Counted from the stretch's first letter, positions 35,561 through 45,169 are shown. The stretch: DNA of 64,000 bases from Paenibacillus sp. FSL R7-0337 (GCF_037969875.1 NZ_CP150218.1:1922001-1986000), one strand, 5' to 3'. Made by a program: numbers and translations. Notes: generated by a model not told the origin, from the letters alone.

Positions 35561-37066
35561 CTACTTATTATTCGCTGCTTTCCAGGCGTCGATCTGTGTT
35601 TGAGCTTCGGCAATAATTTTATCCAGACCGGCAGCCTTTAATTTCTCGTTAGCCTTGGTCAGGTACTCTTCCGAATCTACAGATCCGGTCATCAGCGGTG
35701 CCCAGAATTCTTCCTTCACGTTCTGAACAGCGGCGATTTCATTCGTCACCTTGGACGTATCGAAGTTGAAGCCGAGCAGCGGTGCGTTGATACCAGCATC
35801 ATTGAATTTCTTGAATTCTTCCCATTTGTTCTCAGGGTCGCCTTCATTCAGATAGTTGATCATGATGTTACCCAGGGAGAAGGTAGGCATATCGTAGTTC
35901 TTCGCATCCGGGAGGTTCTTGATCATGTTGTCGCTGATCTTCTCGTAATGCACGCCTTCGATCCCGGAGTCAATCATGTTGCGCAGCTTAGGATCTGTGT
36001 TCAGCAGGTTCAGGAACTCCATCGCTTTCTCAGGATACGCGGAGTTAGCGGAGATGGCCTGCATGGAGCCCATTACGGACCAGTTGTAGATATAAGGCTG
36101 GCTGGCTGGTGTGGACACGACCGGATACCCGTAGCTTGCGGACCACAGATTGTCAGCCATCGGCTGGGTGGATGCACGGTCAGTGAACCATTTGCCGGCT
36201 TTGTACAAGTCATCTACCGACGAGGTAGTCGCTACTTCAGGGGAGATATAACCCGCCTGATAGAATTTGCGGACCGTCTTAAGCGCTTCCTTGATGTCTG
36301 GAGTTTCCAGGATGTTAACCACTTTGTAGTCCTTGGTGTCCATATAGACAGCCATCGGCATCTTCTCAATCACATAGTCAAAAGGCATAACTGGCATGAA
36401 GTCCTTGACCATCGCGTAAGGAGTGACTCCAGGCTCGTTTTCTTTGATCGTTTTGAGCAGCGGCTCCAGATCCGCCATCGTCTTCACGCTGGTCAGATCC
36501 AGCTTGTATTTGTCGAGCAGCTCTTTATTGAAGCGGAAGACCTCTTGAGCCGGAAGCTCTTTGTTCGCAGGAATCGCATAATTGTGGCCGTCTACCTTGG
36601 AGCCTTCCAGGAAGGCCGGGTCAATCGTATCCACAATGCCCTTGCCCTGATTCTTCAGCAGATCATCGAGCTGCAGGAAGGCACCCTTACGTGCATTCTG
36701 CACATAATCGAAGGCCCAGGAGGAGGTGAACAGGATATCCATCGGCTCACCGGAAGCTGCCATAACCTGCATTTTTTGCGTATAGTCGCCGAAGTCGAGC
36801 ATTTTGATATCCAGTGTTGCGTTGATTTTCTCAAGTGTGTATTTATTGACTTCTGTGAGCACCTTGTCCATATCTTTCTGCGGTGGCCCGATCGTGTACC
36901 AGATCAGTTCTACTGGCTTTTCGGTAGCCTCCGAGGCTTTGTTGCCGCCTGAAGCTGCTTCCCCGCCTGCATTGTTCTTACTGTTCCCCCCGCACGCCGT
37001 TAGCGCCAGTGAAACGGTTAAAAGCGTTGTCAACAACAAGGAGAAGTGTTTCTTTTTCTTACTCAT
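35561..37066 (-). CDS. Extracellular solute-binding lipoprotein, LplA/YtcQ type
   Basis: 501 residues. The signal peptide ends in LTACGGN, a lipobox with Cys at about residue 25. After an Asn/Gly/Ala-rich linker come PVELIWYTIGPPQKDMDKVLTEVNKYTLEKINATLDI and the long two-lobed body of the LplA/YtcQ family. It should bind extracellular oligosaccharide and deliver it to the two permeases. AAAGGGGGT precedes the ATG. It is the first gene of the transport-enzyme block, directly after the YesM/YesN-type genes, which probably control it. Confidence 0.94.
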   Translation of the reverse strand: MSKKKKHFSLLLTTLLTVSLALTACGGNSKNNAGGEAASGGNKASEATEKPVELIWYTIGPPQKDMDKVLTEVNKYTLEKINATLDIKMLDFGDYTQKMQVMAASGEPMDILFTSSWAFDYVQNARKGAFLQLDDLLKNQGKGIVDTIDPAFLEGSKVDGHNYAIPANKELPAQEVFRFNKELLDKYKLDLTSVKTMADLEPLLKTIKENEPGVTPYAMVKDFMPVMPFDYVIEKMPMAVYMDTKDYKVVNILETPDIKEALKTVRKFYQAGYISPEVATTSSVDDLYKAGKWFTDRASTQPMADNLWSASYGYPVVSTPASQPYIYNWSVMGSMQAISANSAYPEKAMEFLNLLNTDPKLRNMIDSGIEGVHYEKISDNMIKNLPDAKNYDMPTFSLGNIMINYLNEGDPENKWEEFKKFNDAGINAPLLGFNFDTSKVTNEIAAVQNVKEEFWAPLMTGSVDSEEYLTKANEKLKAAGLDKIIAEAQTQIDAWKAANNK

Positions 37067-37330
37067 TTGCCGTACCCCCTTTTAATTAGCTGTCTGGTCT
37101 TTCAGGCTTACCGGATCTTTCCGGCTGCTGCTTTCCTTGAGCTATACCTTAACTTTATAAGATGAAAGCAGTTTCAAATAGAAGAGAAACTATAGTTTTT
37201 CAGGTATGAAATAAAGAAAATAAGCTTACCCGCAAAGGCAGGTTATTGATCTTTTACAAGGGCTGTAATGTTCTGGCGAGAAATCAATGAATACGTTATC
37301 AACGTGAATACTCTTCTTGCCTGTAACGCA
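37067..37330 (-). promoter_or_regulatory. Upstream region of the transporter-enzyme operon
   Basis: This gene-free stretch contains two palindromes, TGAAAGCAGTTTCA (37163-37176) and AAACTATAGTTT (37187-37198). They lie between the response-regulator gene and the binding-protein start. Either could be a regulator site; no clear -35/-10 pair stands out. Confidence 0.35.
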
Positions 37331-37335
37331 CAAGA

Positions 37336-37355
37336 GGGCTGCCTCACAGCAGCCC
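37336..37355 (-). terminator. Hairpin overlapping the response-regulator stop codon
   Basis: GGGCTGC (minus 37355-37349) pairs with GCAGCCC (37342-37336); it is followed by TCTTGTG, a weak U-tract, so termination is probably partial. Confidence 0.5.
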
Positions 37356-38861
37356 CTTGAATTCCGTCGGCGAGATGCCGACATATTTCTTGAATTGCTT
37401 GTAGAAATAGCCCATTTCCCAGTATCCCACATTCCTGGCGATCTCCTGAACCTTCAGGTTCGTCGAACGGAGCTGCTCCTTGGCCTTATCGATCCGGTAG
37501 CGGTTCATATACTCCGCAAACGATTCGCCAGTCATCTTATGGAACAGCTGTCCCAGATACACCGGATGAATGTTGAACATGAAGCCCAGCTTCTTCAGCG
37601 ACAGATCCTCACTGTACGATTTCGCGATATAATTCAGCACCTGGTTCACCACCGGACTCTTCAGCTCCCGGTCCAGCAGTTCGATGATACTCTCTGAGGT
37701 CTGCCGGAGTGCAGCGGACAGTGCAGGCAGCGAGTTCGCCCGGCGGATCGCCGTCAAGGCCTCGGCAATACATTCCCGCTCCTTTTCACTGCGGATATCC
37801 TTGATCAGCACCCGGAAGAAAAGAATCCATTCCAGCGAGATCTCCTCCAGCATCGCTGGCGTTAACCCGTCCATACTTGGGGCTGCAAAATATAGATCCA
37901 GTTGCTCCGACAGCCCCGCCACATTCTTAGACATAATGAGCTTGGCGTAATCGCTCCAGTCTTCGGGCAGGACCGATTGCAGATCCTCCTTCCGGTCCCT
38001 CAGCTGCTCATAATAGATACTGCTGCGCTCCGGGTGAATCTCCAGGAACTCCTGTGCCTGCTTCGCCTGTTCGTAGCTTGCGGGAGCGGCGTCCACCCCG
38101 TACACAGGCGAGCCCACTGCCGAGCGCAGCTTCTCACTGCTGGTGCATAAGCCGTTAATCTCCTCCAGCATGAACGCCATCTCCGCCGCACCGGCAGAGG
38201 CTTCTTCATAGTTATGTATCAGCACCAGATCATTATCCGAATCCCAGAACATGAAGAACGAGGCCTCTGCCCCGGCCAGATCGGACACCCTCTTCCTGAA
38301 GGCATCCGTTGCCGGCTCTACCTGCAGCAGGGCAACCTGCACATAACGGCTGGTGAGCGGCAGGCCGATCAGATTCAGCCGTTCGGAGCGCTCCTGCGGA
38401 TCAATCTGCCCCCGCAGCCAGCGCAGCAGCACATTATCCTTCAGCACAGAATTCGTATATTCCCACCACTGCATATCCAGCCTGGAGACGTTCAGCTTCT
38501 CCACAATCGTCTCCAGCGTCTGCTGGAACTCCTCCAGATTAATCGGCTTCAGCAGATAGTTCTCGATCCCGAGCGACAGGCCTTCCTTCACATACATGAA
38601 TTCATCGAAGCCGCTCAGCACCACCACCTTCAGATCCGGGCGGAATTCCCGGACGGCACGGATCAGCTCAAGACCGGTCATCACCGGCATGGAGATATCG
38701 GTAATCAGAATATCGGCGGGAATCTCCCGCAGCTGCTCCAGCGCTTCCTGCCCGTTCTCCGCCTGCCCCGCAATTGTGAGGCCCAGCTCCTCCCAATTGA
38801 GTATATCCTGCAGACCGCTCAGAATGAACGGCTCATCATCCACAATAAACACCTTATACAT
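37344..38861 (-). CDS. AraC-type response regulator, YesN family
   Basis: 505 residues. The receiver domain (1-120) has DD at 8-9, phospho-acceptor D55 in ILITDISMP, and KPINLEEF with the conserved Lys. A middle linker region follows, then a C-terminal AraC double helix-turn-helix (about 400-505) with LSLKKLGFMFNIHPVYLGQLFHKMTGESFAEYMNRYRIDKAKEQL and the NVGYWEMGYFYKQFKKYVGISPTEF signature. It overlaps the sensor kinase gene by 8 bases. It probably activates the adjacent transporter-glycosidase operon and perhaps the GH85 gene. Confidence 0.94.
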   Translation of the reverse strand: MYKVFIVDDEPFILSGLQDILNWEELGLTIAGQAENGQEALEQLREIPADILITDISMPVMTGLELIRAVREFRPDLKVVVLSGFDEFMYVKEGLSLGIENYLLKPINLEEFQQTLETIVEKLNVSRLDMQWWEYTNSVLKDNVLLRWLRGQIDPQERSERLNLIGLPLTSRYVQVALLQVEPATDAFRKRVSDLAGAEASFFMFWDSDNDLVLIHNYEEASAGAAEMAFMLEEINGLCTSSEKLRSAVGSPVYGVDAAPASYEQAKQAQEFLEIHPERSSIYYEQLRDRKEDLQSVLPEDWSDYAKLIMSKNVAGLSEQLDLYFAAPSMDGLTPAMLEEISLEWILFFRVLIKDIRSEKERECIAEALTAIRRANSLPALSAALRQTSESIIELLDRELKSPVVNQVLNYIAKSYSEDLSLKKLGFMFNIHPVYLGQLFHKMTGESFAEYMNRYRIDKAKEQLRSTNLKVQEIARNVGYWEMGYFYKQFKKYVGISPTEFKGLL

Positions 38862-40680
38862 CTGCGCTCTCCTCCTTCAGCGGGTATGGAAAAGTAATCG
38901 TAACCACTGTTCCAGTCCCCTCCTCACTCTCCAGCTCTACGCCGTAGGGCTTCCCGTACATCAGTCTCAGCCGCTCATGAATACTGCGCAGCCCGAACGA
39001 CTCGGACCCGGACAATTCGCCGTGATCCTCCAGCACCTCGCGGAGCCGGGCCAGCCGCTCTTCCGCAATCCCCTTGCCGTTATCCGTAACCTTGACCCGG
39101 ATATTCTCCAGCTCCGCTGTGATCACAATACGGATCACATTATCAGTCTGCCCTGTCCGCATGCCGTGCAGAACATAGTTCTCGATGACCGGCTGCAGCG
39201 ACATTTTGAGTACAGGGAGCTCTTCCAGCTCCGGGCTGCATTCGATGGTATACGCGAACCTGTCCTTGTACCGGATACGGAATAATTCCAGATACAGGCG
39301 GCAGGCCTCCAGCTCATCCTTGAACGTATATTTCAGCTTGGGACGGACGTACGACTTGAACAGCATGGACAGGCTGTAGATCATTTCCCCCACATCCTTC
39401 GCCCCGCTCGAAATCGCCCGCATCCGGATAACCTCTAATGTATTATACAGAAAATGCGGATTCACCCTGGCCTCCAGCGTAGCGATCTCCGTATGCTTCT
39501 GTTTGATTTCCGCCTTATAGACCTGGTCGATATATTGGTTCAGTTCATCCAGCATGCTGTTGAAGCTCTTGGCAATCTGGCCTAACTCATCTTCCTTGCC
39601 GTCCACAATCCGGGTGTTCAGATCCCCGTTCTTGACTTTGCGGGTGAAGCGGATAATGCGGTGGGTCCGTTTGGCAAAATTAGAAATGAACATCGCCGGC
39701 AGCAGCACGGCAAATAGAATACAGACGAGGGCGATGGATACAATGGTGCTCCGCGCACTGCTGTAAGTCTCGGCCAGCTCCTTCTTCGAGATCAGGCTGA
39801 CCACCGTATACCCCGCCTGACTCTGCGTCTGGCTGGTGACAACCATTCCATCCACGGTAACCTCCTCGCCAGCGTTCATTCCCTGCAGCTTCGGCTGCTT
39901 CCGGCCGTATCCCTTCCCTGAGGAATCGAAGATGACTTCATTCTGGGCCGAGAGTACGAGGAGGTCGCCTTTGAAGTCCTGCTTATAATTATTCATGGCC
40001 TGCCAGATGGCCTCAGAATCGAAGTAGACCAGCAGCTGACCGATATTGAGCAGCGAGGACTTATTATTGATCGGCAGCTTTACCGAGAACAGCGGGGCTG
40101 CCGGCATCCCTATACTTTTCAGCACCCAGATATTCGGAACAGAGACGACACTCTCCTCACCCAGCACCATCGAATCGGGGACAAAAGAATGCGCCGCATT
40201 GGTCGAGATCCGCTCGAACTGCCGGCGGTTGTCGTAATAATACATCACCTGCTGGTTGGCGCTGTACAGGATCAGGCCGCGGATATCGGGATCATCGTCA
40301 ATCTTGTTCTGGAAATACTGGATGGCGTTCGAGGTGGACTGTTCCCCCAGCAGAAAGCGGTCCAGCCGGTGCTCGATATAATCCCTTAAGGGATTCTCCA
40401 GCAGGAAGGTCGTATTACTGGCCAGACTCGCGTCCCTGTACACATCACGGAGCATGTCCTGAACAGATTGATATTTGTTCTCCACATAATTGCTGACACT
40501 CTCCATGCTCTTGCGCTGGATATCCATCTGGCGCTGCACTGCCGAATCCGAGATTAGCATCAGCACCAGAATGGAGAAGGCGATAATAGTGGCTATGAAG
40601 ATACAGGACACGATCAGCGTGAAGCGCAGGAACATATTGTCTTTAAAATACTTGCGGTACAGCGAAAGGCTTCGCATCAT
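38854..40680 (-). CDS. Sensor histidine kinase, YesM family
   Basis: 608 residues. TM1 at about 18-42, an extracellular dCache-like sensor to about 300, TM2 at about 312-335, and a HAMP domain. The His_kinase domain has ARVNPHFLYNTLEVIRMRA (phospho-acceptor H409) and the HATPase has LQPVIENYVLHG, TDNGKGI and GLRSIHERLRLMYG. This is the standard layout of two-component sensors for sugars or cell-wall glycans in Paenibacillus and Bacillus. Its signal is likely a released glycan or the binding protein. The stop overlaps the regulator's start. Confidence 0.94.
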   Translation of the reverse strand: MMRSLSLYRKYFKDNMFLRFTLIVSCIFIATIIAFSILVLMLISDSAVQRQMDIQRKSMESVSNYVENKYQSVQDMLRDVYRDASLASNTTFLLENPLRDYIEHRLDRFLLGEQSTSNAIQYFQNKIDDDPDIRGLILYSANQQVMYYYDNRRQFERISTNAAHSFVPDSMVLGEESVVSVPNIWVLKSIGMPAAPLFSVKLPINNKSSLLNIGQLLVYFDSEAIWQAMNNYKQDFKGDLLVLSAQNEVIFDSSGKGYGRKQPKLQGMNAGEEVTVDGMVVTSQTQSQAGYTVVSLISKKELAETYSSARSTIVSIALVCILFAVLLPAMFISNFAKRTHRIIRFTRKVKNGDLNTRIVDGKEDELGQIAKSFNSMLDELNQYIDQVYKAEIKQKHTEIATLEARVNPHFLYNTLEVIRMRAISSGAKDVGEMIYSLSMLFKSYVRPKLKYTFKDELEACRLYLELFRIRYKDRFAYTIECSPELEELPVLKMSLQPVIENYVLHGMRTGQTDNVIRIVITAELENIRVKVTDNGKGIAEERLARLREVLEDHGELSGSESFGLRSIHERLRLMYGKPYGVELESEEGTGTVVTITFPYPLKEESADV

Positions 40681-40727
40681 TCACCTCCTAACATAGTTGC
40701 TAGCCTTGCAGGCACGGCTAGCCGGGA

Positions 40728-40783
40728 TACACAAGAAGCGCTCCCCCCTGCTAATTTTGCCAGAGGGTGAGCGCTTTGTGTAT
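40728..40783. other. Long imperfect hairpin between GH85 and the sensor kinase
   Basis: ATACACAA-GAAGCGCTCCCCCC (from 40728) pairs with GGGTGAGCGCTTTGTGTAT (to 40783) with one small bulge. There is no T-run on either side. It may be a read-through-permissive terminator for the GH85 gene or an mRNA-processing hairpin. Confidence 0.5.
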
Positions 40784-40822
40784 GTTGTGCAGAATGGGCG
40801 GTACTTATTCCCTACCCGCGCC

Positions 40823-43630
40823 TTACGGCGTTGGTTGGCCTTTAAGGTATACAGACTGCGACTTGTTGCCGCTGTAATCTTCCATGACCACGGTAACTAC
40901 TGCTGCGGTAGAGGTGAAGCTTAGCGCAGCTTTGGTTGTGCGGCCGCGGATAATCATCGGCTTCATGCCCGCAGCACCGGACAGATAGGTGACCGGGAAC
41001 GACCGGTTCTGGCCGTCTTCATTAATGTACATATACCGCCAGTCCCGGGAGCTTGGCATCGGCAGGTTCAGCGTATTGCCGTTCCAGGACCAGTTCTCTG
41101 CATAAGGCTCGGACACCTTGTCGGTGAACGTTCCGTTATAGGTTATTTTATCGGTATTTCCGGCTTGAACGGTAACCGTATACTCATCTCCGTTAACGGG
41201 CATATTCTGGAACAGCGCTGAGGCCGCCCCCTGCGGCACGGTCATTTCCCTGGATACCGGCTGCGGCGTGGTCGTCCAGTTCACCGACTTGACCGTAACC
41301 TTGATGCTGCCCTGAGCGGCGGCGGGATTCGTCCACTTCACCAGGAAGTCTCCATTCGCAGCGGATTCGGCAGTCACCTTGGATACCGCCGCATTCAGGT
41401 CGAAGGACAGCGTTGCCGCATCGCCCTCCAGCCCGTCTGCACCTACTGCCGCCACCTTCAGCACGCCGGATTTGGCCGGAAGCTTCTTAATATAGAAGGC
41501 CTCATCATATTTTCCGCCCATATAGATATCGTTCACGTAGACATTATATTGCTTTACCTTGGAGTAATCGGTGTCCATGCTCCACTTCACGATCATCTCA
41601 TCCGTGCCCGGCAGCGCCTGGACAATGGAGAGACCGGCAGGAGCCGATGGTCTTACCGCCGAGCCGTCATGAATCCGCAGCTGTCCGATGTTCATCTGGT
41701 AATTGGCTGCTGTAGTGGCTCCAGGGGCGAACACCAGGCCGAAGGCCGCGATCTCCCGTCCGGCATACGCGCCAAGATTAAGCTCTGCCGTAGTCCAGCC
41801 CGTGGTATGCTTCCCGCTATTCGCAACCGGCACCTTCACCACTTGATTCGGGTTGTCGCGGAAGATGAGTCCTGCGCTAAGCACAGAGGTGTCGTCTGCC
41901 GACGGCTTATTGTATACGATGGACAGCTTGGAACCAGCCTTAACGGCAAGATCGCTCTTGTAGAGACGCAGGAAGTTCTCGCTGTTCAGATTCCCGCTCA
42001 CTGCCAGCGAGCTGCCGCCGTTGTAACCGCCGAGCTGCTGATAGTTCATGCGCGAATTGGCGGTCTGGTCATAACCCGGACCATAATCGAAGTCCACTTT
42101 CAGGCGGTTACCGGTAGTATCCTGCCACCATTGCCAGGTGACCGGAACATCCTGAAGACTCATGTTCGACCACTCCGCTGCGCTGGATACCGCTCCATCC
42201 TTGTAATAGGAGAGGCCGTGGCCGGTATTGAAGCTGGTATAGAAGTTAGAATCCTTCACCACCGAGCGCTCAGCAATGACCGAAGCGATCCCCGGCCAGT
42301 AGCGGGTATCGGCGTATACATCGGCTGCCGTATTGACTGAGGATACCGCTGTGTTCTTCGGATTGACCTGCGGTCCTGACCACCATAGCTGCTCGCGCAG
42401 GTTCGTCATCCATTGGTATTGGTTATCCGTACGGTTCGAGACGGGCCAGGACTTATTCATGTCCTCATCCAGGCCGGCATGTACAAAGTCCGCTCCCAGT
42501 GTCGCCAGGCTGGTCCGGGGAATTCCCCCGGACAGCTTGCTGCTCAGCGCTGAGCCCTGCACGCTCTTGAAGCGGTCGCGCCCTGCTTCCAGTCCTGCGA
42601 AGCCAGTCTCAAAGAGATTGTAGCTCGTCCCCTGAGCTGCGTTGAGGCTATTCAAGTAATTCGCTGCTGAGGTAATCTGCGAGCTACCCATGCCATAATC
42701 GAAGAAAAACGAATTCGATACCTGCTTGTGAGCTGTTTTATCGTAGAGCATGGAGATATTGTTGTTATTGAAGGTTCTGGCGAAGACATTGGCTCCGGTG
42801 GCGGTATTCAGAGAATCATACCACTGCACATACAGCCCGCCATCCTGTAGCGCTTTCATAAAAGCAATATAGTCAGGAAGATCCGCCGTCGCCACATTCG
42901 GATTCTGCTCCTCCTGATTCAGGAAATACCCGTCATACCCGAAGTATTCGGCCATTTCAATCATTTTCTCAGCCACCGGGAACTTGCCGTTCGCGTCCTT
43001 CACAATCATCTGCTTATACGTCTGCTGTCCCCGGTCATTGTTCGAGAAGAACACCCCGGCCAGTGACATAACCCCATTCTTGTGGGCGGCATCGGTATAG
43101 GTCGGATTGGGAATATTCAGCATGCCGAACTCGAACCATTTCTGCTGCCAGTCAGACTGGGCCAGATCGTCGTAATATTCCGGCGGTGTATAAGCTGTCG
43201 CCGTTCCATGCCAGTAGGAGTAATAGTCAATGTACTGCCAGAAGTTGAAGTGGTATTGGGCGAACTTGTTAGTGTACGGGGCATTCTCAATAAAAGCATT
43301 GCCGTAATCGCCCGCAACATTCATCATCTGCACCGCCGGATTCAGCGCCGGATTGGCCTGAGTCTGCTGGAAAGGTGCAATCCGCTGCTGCAAGGGAACC
43401 CGGGAGCGCAGCAGTGCCGCGTCCTGATCTCTCTGCGGACTCCAGTCCGCAATGTGCTGGCTGGTATAGCCATGTACGCTGGGCTGATTCGCACCGTGTG
43501 CGCTTTCCCCTTTGAACGGCCAGGTATCTCCAGCCATGGCTGTCTGCGGCAGCAGGGTCACCAGCAGCGCTGTACCTAATACCGCTGAAGTCAGCTTACG
43601 AATTCTGTGTGTCCGGGATGTAGCTACCAT
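40823..43630 (-). CDS. Secreted endo-beta-N-acetylglucosaminidase, GH85
   Basis: 935 residues. The signal peptide ends at TAMA (about residue 33). The GH85 barrel includes YWHGTATAYTPP, NGVMSLAGVFF, and GYDGYFLNQEEQ carrying the catalytic N238/E240 pair. Later regions are beta-sandwich carbohydrate-binding-like (about 480-620) and fibronectin-III-like (about 620-850) domains. The family cuts the chitobiose core of N-glycans, leaving one GlcNAc on the protein and releasing Man-n-GlcNAc. No anchor is visible, so it is probably secreted free. It precedes the sensor/regulator and import operon. GAGGAGAG precedes the ATG. Confidence 0.94.
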   Translation of the reverse strand: MVATSRTHRIRKLTSAVLGTALLVTLLPQTAMAGDTWPFKGESAHGANQPSVHGYTSQHIADWSPQRDQDAALLRSRVPLQQRIAPFQQTQANPALNPAVQMMNVAGDYGNAFIENAPYTNKFAQYHFNFWQYIDYYSYWHGTATAYTPPEYYDDLAQSDWQQKWFEFGMLNIPNPTYTDAAHKNGVMSLAGVFFSNNDRGQQTYKQMIVKDANGKFPVAEKMIEMAEYFGYDGYFLNQEEQNPNVATADLPDYIAFMKALQDGGLYVQWYDSLNTATGANVFARTFNNNNISMLYDKTAHKQVSNSFFFDYGMGSSQITSAANYLNSLNAAQGTSYNLFETGFAGLEAGRDRFKSVQGSALSSKLSGGIPRTSLATLGADFVHAGLDEDMNKSWPVSNRTDNQYQWMTNLREQLWWSGPQVNPKNTAVSSVNTAADVYADTRYWPGIASVIAERSVVKDSNFYTSFNTGHGLSYYKDGAVSSAAEWSNMSLQDVPVTWQWWQDTTGNRLKVDFDYGPGYDQTANSRMNYQQLGGYNGGSSLAVSGNLNSENFLRLYKSDLAVKAGSKLSIVYNKPSADDTSVLSAGLIFRDNPNQVVKVPVANSGKHTTGWTTAELNLGAYAGREIAAFGLVFAPGATTAANYQMNIGQLRIHDGSAVRPSAPAGLSIVQALPGTDEMIVKWSMDTDYSKVKQYNVYVNDIYMGGKYDEAFYIKKLPAKSGVLKVAAVGADGLEGDAATLSFDLNAAVSKVTAESAANGDFLVKWTNPAAAQGSIKVTVKSVNWTTTPQPVSREMTVPQGAASALFQNMPVNGDEYTVTVQAGNTDKITYNGTFTDKVSEPYAENWSWNGNTLNLPMPSSRDWRYMYINEDGQNRSFPVTYLSGAAGMKPMIIRGRTTKAALSFTSTAAVVTVVMEDYSGNKSQSVYLKGQPTP

Positions 43631-43753
43631 TGTTCACTCTCCTCATTCTTCAGATTGATGAGAACGCATTCATAATAACTGGATGAATCTTCCTACTGGA
43701 TGATAGTGATCAAGGTTACTATATAGCAGCACCTGCGGGGACTGATAGAAGCG

Positions 43754-43783
43754 AAATTAAAGATTCGCTGGTCAAATTAAAGA
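43754..43783. promoter_or_regulatory. 20-bp-spaced direct repeat upstream of GH85
   Basis: AAATTAAAGA occurs at 43754-43763 and again at 43774-43783, a spacing of exactly 20 bp, near two helical turns. It lies about 125 bases before the GH85 start and upstream of a possible -10 (TATTAT on the minus strand, 43677-43672) that lacks a good -35. The layout would suit an AraC-type activator such as the YesN-like regulator. Confidence 0.45.
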
Positions 43784-43949
43784 AAAGTGCTGTGAGATAG
43801 ACCCGGGATGGTGATGCGGATTTGTTTCTGCGTGCTTATTCGATGGGATGCTCATTCTGGTGGCGGCAGGCTATGCTGGACAGTTACTCAGATGGCGGAC
43901 ATTCTGTGCCTCTTCCCCTGCTGTCTGCTCAATCTGCTACTTTCCAACT

Positions 43950-44050
43950 GGCCGACGCAGCGTTCCCAGTCCAATTGTGATCGGTTTTTCGATTATATTT
44001 GGCCTACACGGCGCCCCCAGTCCAATTGTGATCGGTTTCCAATTACATCC
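43950..44050. repeat. Two-unit 51-bp intergenic repeat
   Basis: Two units start at 43950 and 44001, each containing CCAGTCCAATTGTGATCGGT at the same offset; a third begins at 44051 and is lost. The minus-strand frame across it reads repeated KPITIGLG, but it shows no other protein-like feature. Confidence 0.8.
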
Positions 44051-44073
44051 GGTCCACGCACCCTTGCCACGCC

Positions 44074-44098
44074 AAAAAGCAGCCCCGTTAAGAGCTGC
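44074..44098 (-). terminator. Terminator of the GH43 pair
   Basis: Minus-strand GCAGC (44098-44094) pairs with GCTGC (44083-44079), extended by a mismatch, and is followed by five T residues. Confidence 0.65.
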
Positions 44099-44173
44099 CT
44101 CATGTTTCAACCTATGTTCCTTATTCACGCCTATTCTTGTAACACTATTTACTTTGCCAATCTATCCGCCAGC

Positions 44174-45169
44174 TTACTCCGCGTCCGGATAAGGATTAAT
44201 ACTCTGGATCGTGCCGTCGGCGTTGTACTTCAGTTCGGTGTACTTCACGCAGCGCTTGTGGTTGACGCCTTCCGACAAAGAGCTGTCGTGATAGAACAGA
44301 TACCATTTGTCTTCCACTTGCACAATGGAGTGATGAGTTGTCCAGCCGATAACGGGTGAGAGGATCTCGCCCTTGAACGTGAACGGTCCCATCGGGTTCT
44401 TGCCGACCGCATACACGAGCTTATGCGTGGTTCCTGTAGAGTAGGACAGGTAGTAATTTCCGTTATATTTATGCATCCACGGGCCTTCAAAATATCTGCG
44501 TTCTTCATCTCCAGCGAGGATCGGATTCCCCTCTTCATCCACAATGGAGATCTCGGCTGGCTTACCCTGGAAGGACAGCATGTCGTCGCTAAGCAGCGCA
44601 ACTTGCGGTCCAAGTGCAGGCTGATCAAGTGCCGGTCCTTCTGCATCCGCTACGAAGCTGCCAGTCTGCCATTTCTCCAGCTGGCCGCCCCAAAGTCCGC
44701 CGAAATAGATATACGCCTGGTTGTCTTCATCCACTAGTACGGCCGGGTCAATACTGAAGCTGCCTTCCATATAATTCGGCTGCGGGGTGAACGGGCCTGC
44801 CGGAGACTCCGACGTTGCCACACCCAGGCGGAAGATTCCGTCATGATCGCGGGCCGGGAAGAACAGATAGTAGGTGTTATTCTTATAAGCTGCATCTGGA
44901 GCCCAGAGCTGCTTGGAAGCCCATGGAATATCTCTCACATGCAGCGCTTCGCCGTGATCGACCACCGGGGAATCAATGCTGTCCATCGAGAGAACATGGT
45001 AATCTTCCATTTTATACTGGTCGCCGTTGTCATTGCTAGGCTCATCATGATCTAGATCGTGGGAAGGATAGATATAGATTTTGCCTTCATAGACATGGGC
45101 GGACGGGTCCGCTGTATAGATGTGAGTTACGATCGGTTGGTTAGGCTTAGGGGGTTGTTGCTGATTCAT
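44174..45169 (-). CDS. Glycoside hydrolase family 43 (331 residues)
   Basis: A five-bladed propeller of the GH43 type. The N-terminal TADPSAHVYEGKIYIYPSHD contains the general-base Asp, FSIDPAVLVDEDNQAYIYFGG the pKa-modulating Asp, and YFEGPWMHKYNGNYYLSYSTG the catalytic Glu (FEGP). No signal peptide, so cytosolic. The family covers arabinofuranosidases and xylosidases; the subfamily cannot be fixed by eye. The ATGA overlap with the upstream GH43 gene, and AAAGGAG 7 bases upstream, shows translational coupling. Confidence 0.92.
   Translation of the reverse strand: MNQQQPPKPNQPIVTHIYTADPSAHVYEGKIYIYPSHDLDHDEPSNDNGDQYKMEDYHVLSMDSIDSPVVDHGEALHVRDIPWASKQLWAPDAAYKNNTYYLFFPARDHDGIFRLGVATSESPAGPFTPQPNYMEGSFSIDPAVLVDEDNQAYIYFGGLWGGQLEKWQTGSFVADAEGPALDQPALGPQVALLSDDMLSFQGKPAEISIVDEEGNPILAGDEERRYFEGPWMHKYNGNYYLSYSTGTTHKLVYAVGKNPMGPFTFKGEILSPVIGWTTHHSIVQVEDKWYLFYHDSSLSEGVNHKRCVKYTELKYNADGTIQSINPYPDAE

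Noticed and set aside
43937..44128. 63-codon frame with KPITIGLG repeats
   Set aside because: Product of the 51-bp intergenic repeat and the terminator; no ribosome-binding site.
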